Source: Stigonema ocellatum SAG 48.90 = DSM 106950
GTDB taxonomy: Bacteria > Cyanobacteriota > Cyanobacteriia > Cyanobacteriales > Nostocaceae
Assembly: GCA_016903675.1 (NCBI GenBank)
Contig: JADQBA010000002.1
Location: 62,001-126,000, forward strand
DNA: 64,000 bases
Direction: 5' to 3'
The stretch's first letter is position 1. Each line of letters begins with the position of its first letter. Positions 60,280 through 64,000 of the stretch are shown here, piece after piece. The position numbers were made by a program, and so were the translations under genes. Below the pieces are notes generated by a model. It was not told the DNA's origin, searched no databases, and saw nothing but the letters and a program-made list of their open reading frames with translations.

Positions 60280-62820
60280 TTATGTCAAAATCGCTCCACC
60301 CATCAAGCGATCATTCCGATACTTCAACTCCTCCTTCATCAAATACCAACGTTCCAACGTTGCATCCATCTTTATCACTTTCTCAGCTGCTTGCCGCGCC
60401 AAAATTAAGACTTCCTCATCTTCCACTAAACTTGCTAATGTAAAATCTGGCACTCCAGATTGACGAGTTCCCAGCACCTCACCAGGACCGCGAAAACGCA
60501 TATCCATTTCCGAGATGAAAAAGCCATCCTGGGACTGTTCCAATACCTTCAACCTAGCTTCTGCGTCAGGGCTTCTGGAACTACTCATCAACAAACAGTA
60601 GGACTGATCTGCACCACGACCGACACGCCCCCGTAGTTGGTGCAACTGAGATAAGCCAAATCGCTCAGCATTTTCAATGAGCATGACTGTTGCATTTGGC
60701 ACATCAACACCCACCTCTATAACGGTAGTGGAAACCAATATTTGAGTCTTGTTATCGCGAAATTTGTTAATTGCTTCGTCCTTTTCGGCAGAACTCATGC
60801 GACCATGAAGTAGTCCCACCTGAAAATCAGGAAAAATGCTTTCCTGTAACTTTTGATGCTCTTCCACTGCTGACCGCAAATCCAACTTTTCCGATTCTTC
60901 TACCAACGGCAAAACTACATAAACTTGACGCCCTTGGGCAATTTCCCGCCGGATGAGATCATAAGCCTGGGTGCGTTGCTGAGCCGATAGGGCCGTTGTC
61001 TGAATCTTTTGCCGTCCTGGTGGTAACTCGTCAATTTGACTGACATCCAAATCCCCATGTACTGTTAGCGCCAGCGTCCGAGGAATGGGAGTTGCTGTCA
61101 TTGTTAATACATGGGGTTGCTCGCCTTTTTGCTGCAAACGCGCCCGTTGCTCCACCCCAAAGCGATGTTGCTCGTCAATGACTACCAAGCCCAAACGGTG
61201 AAAGTTAACAGCGTCTTGGATTAAAGCATGAGTCCCTACTAAAAGGGGCAATTCGCCAGTTGCTAGCTGCGCGTGGATTTGTCGCCGTTTTCTCGTCTTT
61301 GTGGAACCCGTCAGTAATTCCACTGGCAGATGCAGAAGATTAAACCAGCTAACTAACTTACGGTAATGTTGCTCTGCCAAAACTTCTGTAGGAGCCATCA
61401 GCGCTGCTTGGTAGCCAGATTGAATGGCAGCAAGGATGGCAATCACTGCGACAACGGTTTTACCAGAACCAACATCCCCTTGTACCAGGCGATTCATTGG
61501 TACTGGTTTTTGCAGGTCGTTGAGGATGTCGCTGAGGACTCTCGTTTGAGCGCCAGTGAGTTTAAACGGCAGTATATCATAGAAATTTTCCACAAGCTCA
61601 CCTCTAGGGGCAAGAATGGCGCTCGTTTGAATTTGCCGTGCTTTGTGCTGACGCTGGAGTAACCCGAGTTGCAGGTAGAAAAATTCATCGAAAACGAGGC
61701 GGCGACGAGCAACTTGGAGAGTGGCGCTAGAGAGTGGAAAGTGGATGTTAGCGATCGCATCCTTCAATTCCATCAAACCATACTTTTTCCGTAAACCACT
61801 TGGTAACGGGTCTTTGATCTGGACAGCAGAAGGCAAAGCGGCAATTACCGCCTTTCTAACCATATCTGCCCCTATTCCTTCCGTCAAGGCGTAAATTGGC
61901 ACCACCCGACCAATAGTCAGCGATTCAATAGGATCTCCTGGATTTGCCAAAACTTCCAGTTCTGGATCTTCTAGCACCAGACCGTATTTATTTTCTTTTA
62001 CCAACCCACACGCCGCCACAATTGCACCTTCTGGGTAGCGGCGCTTTAAACTTTCTTGCCAAGCGCGACTGGTAAAGCGTGTACCGGCGAAAAAGCGGCT
62101 AATTTTGATTTGACCTGTGTTGTCCCGCAACTGCAACTCTAGAATCGATAGCTTTTTGTTACGGGGGCTAGTAAAATAGTTACAACGCTTCACCTTTGCA
62201 ACTATGGTCACCGTCTCACCCACCTGCAACTCCTGAATGCTCACCTGACGAGCATAGTCAATATGGTCGCGAGGATAATAAAAAAGCAAGTCGCGTACCG
62301 TATATAAACTAAGACGCGCCAATTTGTCAGCAACTCTTGCTCCTATTTCTGCTAAATCACTAAGTTTTTGGTCGAGTCTAGCAGCCACAATGGGGGGAGT
62401 GGGGAGCAGGGAGTGGGGAGTAGGGAGTGGGGAGTAGGAAGATGAGGAAGCCATAACTTTTCCTACTCCCCCTGCTCCCCCTACTCCCCCTGCTCCCCCG
62501 ACTCCCCCTACTCCCGACTCCCCACTCCCCACTTCCCCATTTTCAGTCATAAGCTGTAGCTGATACAGATAAGAGCGAGTCTTTGCTACCAGGTCTTGTC
62601 TGTCTTCCAGTTCGAGATTGGGATAGCCTGCAAATTGAGCCGCCAGTTCTTGCCAACGACGGCGTTCAAGGTTTGGCAAGGCTGTGGGGAATTTGCCGAA
62701 AGTCAAAGTGAGAAACTCACTGAAGCGGTATTGCTTGCCTACTAAATCAGTGAAGCCTTGTTCTGCTTCTACTGTCAAGGCTTTCTGCAATCTTAGCCAA
62801 TCTGGTTTGTCATTTGTCAT
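60280..62820 (-). CDS. recG: ATP-dependent DNA helicase RecG with repeat-derived insert
   Basis: Branch-migration helicase for stalled forks and recombination intermediates. The OB-fold wedge domain is at about 190-300. Walker A GDVGSGKT (448-455), DEQH (549-552), TATPIPRT (motif III), then VSTTVIEVGVDVPNATVM and QLHQLRGRVGRG (motif VI) and the RecG-specific C-terminus (FISEMDMRFRGPGEVLGTRQSG) are intact. Cyanobacterial RecG has an N-terminal extension; here residues 92-143 (Gly/Val-rich, then SYSPLPTPHSLLPTPP) are a translation of paired heptamer repeat at 62391-62547. The frame is kept. The start overlaps the stop of the next upstream gene (TAATG). Confidence 0.96.
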   Translation of the reverse strand: MTNDKPDWLRLQKALTVEAEQGFTDLVGKQYRFSEFLTLTFGKFPTALPNLERRRWQELAAQFAGYPNLELEDRQDLVAKTRSYLYQLQLMTENGEVGSGESGVGGVGGAGGVGGAGGVGKVMASSSSYSPLPTPHSLLPTPPIVAARLDQKLSDLAEIGARVADKLARLSLYTVRDLLFYYPRDHIDYARQVSIQELQVGETVTIVAKVKRCNYFTSPRNKKLSILELQLRDNTGQIKISRFFAGTRFTSRAWQESLKRRYPEGAIVAACGLVKENKYGLVLEDPELEVLANPGDPIESLTIGRVVPIYALTEGIGADMVRKAVIAALPSAVQIKDPLPSGLRKKYGLMELKDAIANIHFPLSSATLQVARRRLVFDEFFYLQLGLLQRQHKARQIQTSAILAPRGELVENFYDILPFKLTGAQTRVLSDILNDLQKPVPMNRLVQGDVGSGKTVVAVIAILAAIQSGYQAALMAPTEVLAEQHYRKLVSWFNLLHLPVELLTGSTKTRKRRQIHAQLATGELPLLVGTHALIQDAVNFHRLGLVVIDEQHRFGVEQRARLQQKGEQPHVLTMTATPIPRTLALTVHGDLDVSQIDELPPGRQKIQTTALSAQQRTQAYDLIRREIAQGRQVYVVLPLVEESEKLDLRSAVEEHQKLQESIFPDFQVGLLHGRMSSAEKDEAINKFRDNKTQILVSTTVIEVGVDVPNATVMLIENAERFGLSQLHQLRGRVGRGADQSYCLLMSSSRSPDAEARLKVLEQSQDGFFISEMDMRFRGPGEVLGTRQSGVPDFTLASLVEDEEVLILARQAAEKVIKMDATLERWYLMKEELKYRNDRLMGGAILT

Positions 62821-63812
62821 TATTCAAACCAACTCGCACGCCATGCCGCTTCAGCTTCGGCTATCGACCGTTCCCGTTGTTTTTTTTGATACTCCTGCCC
62901 TACCTTGTTTAGCTGAACTAAAATGTGGCGAATCTGCTTGCGCTCAGAAGAGAGTGTCGCATCAGCAAATTCAATTTCCCCAAGCCGCAGATTTATCGCC
63001 ATGATCTGTGTCAGGCTTGAATCTTGTGACTGCTGCCCATGTTCAATTTCAATTACCAAGGTTACTAAGTTAGGTGGTCCTGGCATGACCTCAGCCGATG
63101 TTTCTGATGCAGCCGCAGCGGCTTCTAAAATCGGTTCTGGCAATGTTTTAGGTAATATCCCAGCTTTTTGTAATAAAAGATTAGTCTCACGAGAAACCTT
63201 TTTTAGGGTCTGGTGCATTGCCCTCTCCTGGTTCTGTTGCCATGTGGCTAGTTCTATAGGAGAAGAGGAAGTTGGGGAACTTGGGGGAGTTGGGGGAGTT
63301 GGGGGAGTTGGTCCGGGAAATGTTGTTGGGGGAATTGGGGGAGTTGGTCCGGGAAATGTTGTTGGGGGAACAGAGGTAGTCGGAGAGGGAAATGTTATTG
63401 GAGGAACAGAGGTAGTCGGGGAGGACACTGGGAGACTCTTAGACGGGGAGACGGGGAATATATCAAGATAAATCTCCGGCTCGCTGTGTCTGTTACTCTC
63501 GGTCTGTTCTACCTCATCTCCCTCATCCTCCTGACTTTTGCTATGAGCTAGCAACTGCTCAGATGCCTGTTGACTCAACCTGCGGATGGCTTGTTGCAAT
63601 TGTTGCCGTTGATTCAAGGACAAACTCAGGAACTTTTCGGGATACCCCTGGGTACACAGGATATAACTTGCCTGATTTAACTCCTGCCGCATAACTTGCC
63701 CTAAGGTAGTTAGATAACTAGTATAAGCGCTTTGGAGATCTGCCGCGATCGCACGTGTCGCCTCTTCTAGTGCTAAGATATCCCGTTCAATTCGCTCGAT
63801 TGCTCTTGCCAT
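62820..63812 (-). CDS. Coiled-coil protein with variable proline-rich repeat
   Basis: 330 residues, unrecognised. The N-terminal 100 residues are helical (IERIERDILALEEATRAIAADLQSAY, LSLNQRQQLQQAIRRLSQQA). Residues 120-185 are a proline-rich tract of TTFPGPTPP-type units translated from repeat at about 63260-63440. The C-terminal 145 residues are helical again and end with RRHILVQLNKVGQEYQKKQRERSIAEAEAAWRASWFE-like sequence. The gene is coupled to recG by a one-base overlap. A role with recombination is possible only by position. Confidence 0.65.
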   Translation of the reverse strand: MARAIERIERDILALEEATRAIAADLQSAYTSYLTTLGQVMRQELNQASYILCTQGYPEKFLSLSLNQRQQLQQAIRRLSQQASEQLLAHSKSQEDEGDEVEQTESNRHSEPEIYLDIFPVSPSKSLPVSSPTTSVPPITFPSPTTSVPPTTFPGPTPPIPPTTFPGPTPPTPPTPPSSPTSSSPIELATWQQNQERAMHQTLKKVSRETNLLLQKAGILPKTLPEPILEAAAAASETSAEVMPGPPNLVTLVIEIEHGQQSQDSSLTQIMAINLRLGEIEFADATLSSERKQIRHILVQLNKVGQEYQKKQRERSIAEAEAAWRASWFE

Positions 63813-63856
63813 ATCTTCTTAGCCATATCTTCTTATCTTTGAAGTCGTTAGGAGTG

Positions 63857-63965
63857 AGTTGTTAGTTGTTGGTTGTTGGTTGTTGGTTGTTGGTTGGGGA
63901 ATTGTTGGTTGGAACGATAACACCAAACAACAAACACCAAACACCAAACACCAAACACCAAACAA
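63857..63965. repeat. Heptamer tandem repeats (TTGGTTG and CACCAAA types)
   Basis: Five TTGTTGG-type units are followed by about six ACACCAA units, the same two types seen at 50724-50784 and 50900-50965. They lie upstream of the recG operon. Confidence 0.85.
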
Positions 63966-64000
63966 CGCCCCTCCTAACTCCTAACTCCCTTACTTGCTAC

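Overview
The window is chromosomal DNA of a cyanobacterium, most likely a filamentous member of the Nostocales. I base this on roughly thirty copies of the HIP1 octamer GCGATCGC seen by eye, the many heptamer tandem repeats and short dispersed palindromes, moderate GC, and typical cyanobacterial families (DUF1816, DUF2993, DUF6887/DUF6888, short-HisG-type HisZ, NB-ARC STAND proteins). I saw no tRNA, rRNA or CRISPR array. All names come from reading the proteins; no database search was run.

Layout. 0.4-6.4 kb: J-domain/TPR protein and hisZ, a 7Fe-type ferredoxin, a LivF/NatE-type ABC ATPase, a CAP-domain lipoprotein candidate with an alpha/beta hydrolase, and a DUF1816 protein. 6.4-12 kb: rlmB, mrnC, a STAS protein, carA, a retropepsin-like lipoprotein. 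12-15.9 kb: an unusual acyl-CoA-dehydrogenase-like/cyclase fusion among miniature elements and a decayed DUF433/toxin pair. 15.9-22 kb: an alpha/beta-hydrolase + NB-ARC STAND locus that looks like one gene split by a frameshift, then a Tn3-type resolvase with a possible res site. 22.4-26.7 kb: a CadD-type transporter, two exported proteins, an orphan PstB overlapping an APC permease; this block is flanked by two copies of a 130-bp inverted-repeat element. 28-36 kb: glutathionyl-hydroquinone-reductase-like protein, pyrB, an ArsR-HTH/ClpN fusion, a pentapeptide protein, and tldE/tldD. 37-42.5 kb: UDP-xylose synthase and UDP-glucose dehydrogenase, an APC permease, DUF2993. 43-46.6 kb: small toxin-antitoxin genes in several states of decay, and trmB. 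46.8-54.8 kb: an S9 peptidase with a PMT-type glycosyltransferase, ppsA, a TerB-like protein. 55-58.6 kb: DUF6888/DUF6887, then a three-gene conflict-type locus (Tse2-like putative ADP-ribosyltransferase, a helical protein, a P-loop ATPase with an in-frame stop). 58.8-64 kb: an exported methyltransferase, recG and a proline-rich partner.

How genes fit together. hisZ serves histidine synthesis; carA and pyrB serve pyrimidine synthesis; the UXS/Ugd pair makes UDP-xylose from UDP-glucose; tldD/tldE form a two-subunit peptidase; rlmB, mrnC and trmB serve RNA maturation. The accessory genes cluster where inverted-repeat elements and IS remnants are densest.

The observations I rate highest are the toxin/helical/ATPase locus at 55.8-58.6 kb, the split hydrolase/NB-ARC gene, the ArsR-ClpN fusion, and G-rich heptamer arrays that nearly always occur with an inverted partner and that sit in frame inside pyrB, ppsA and recG.
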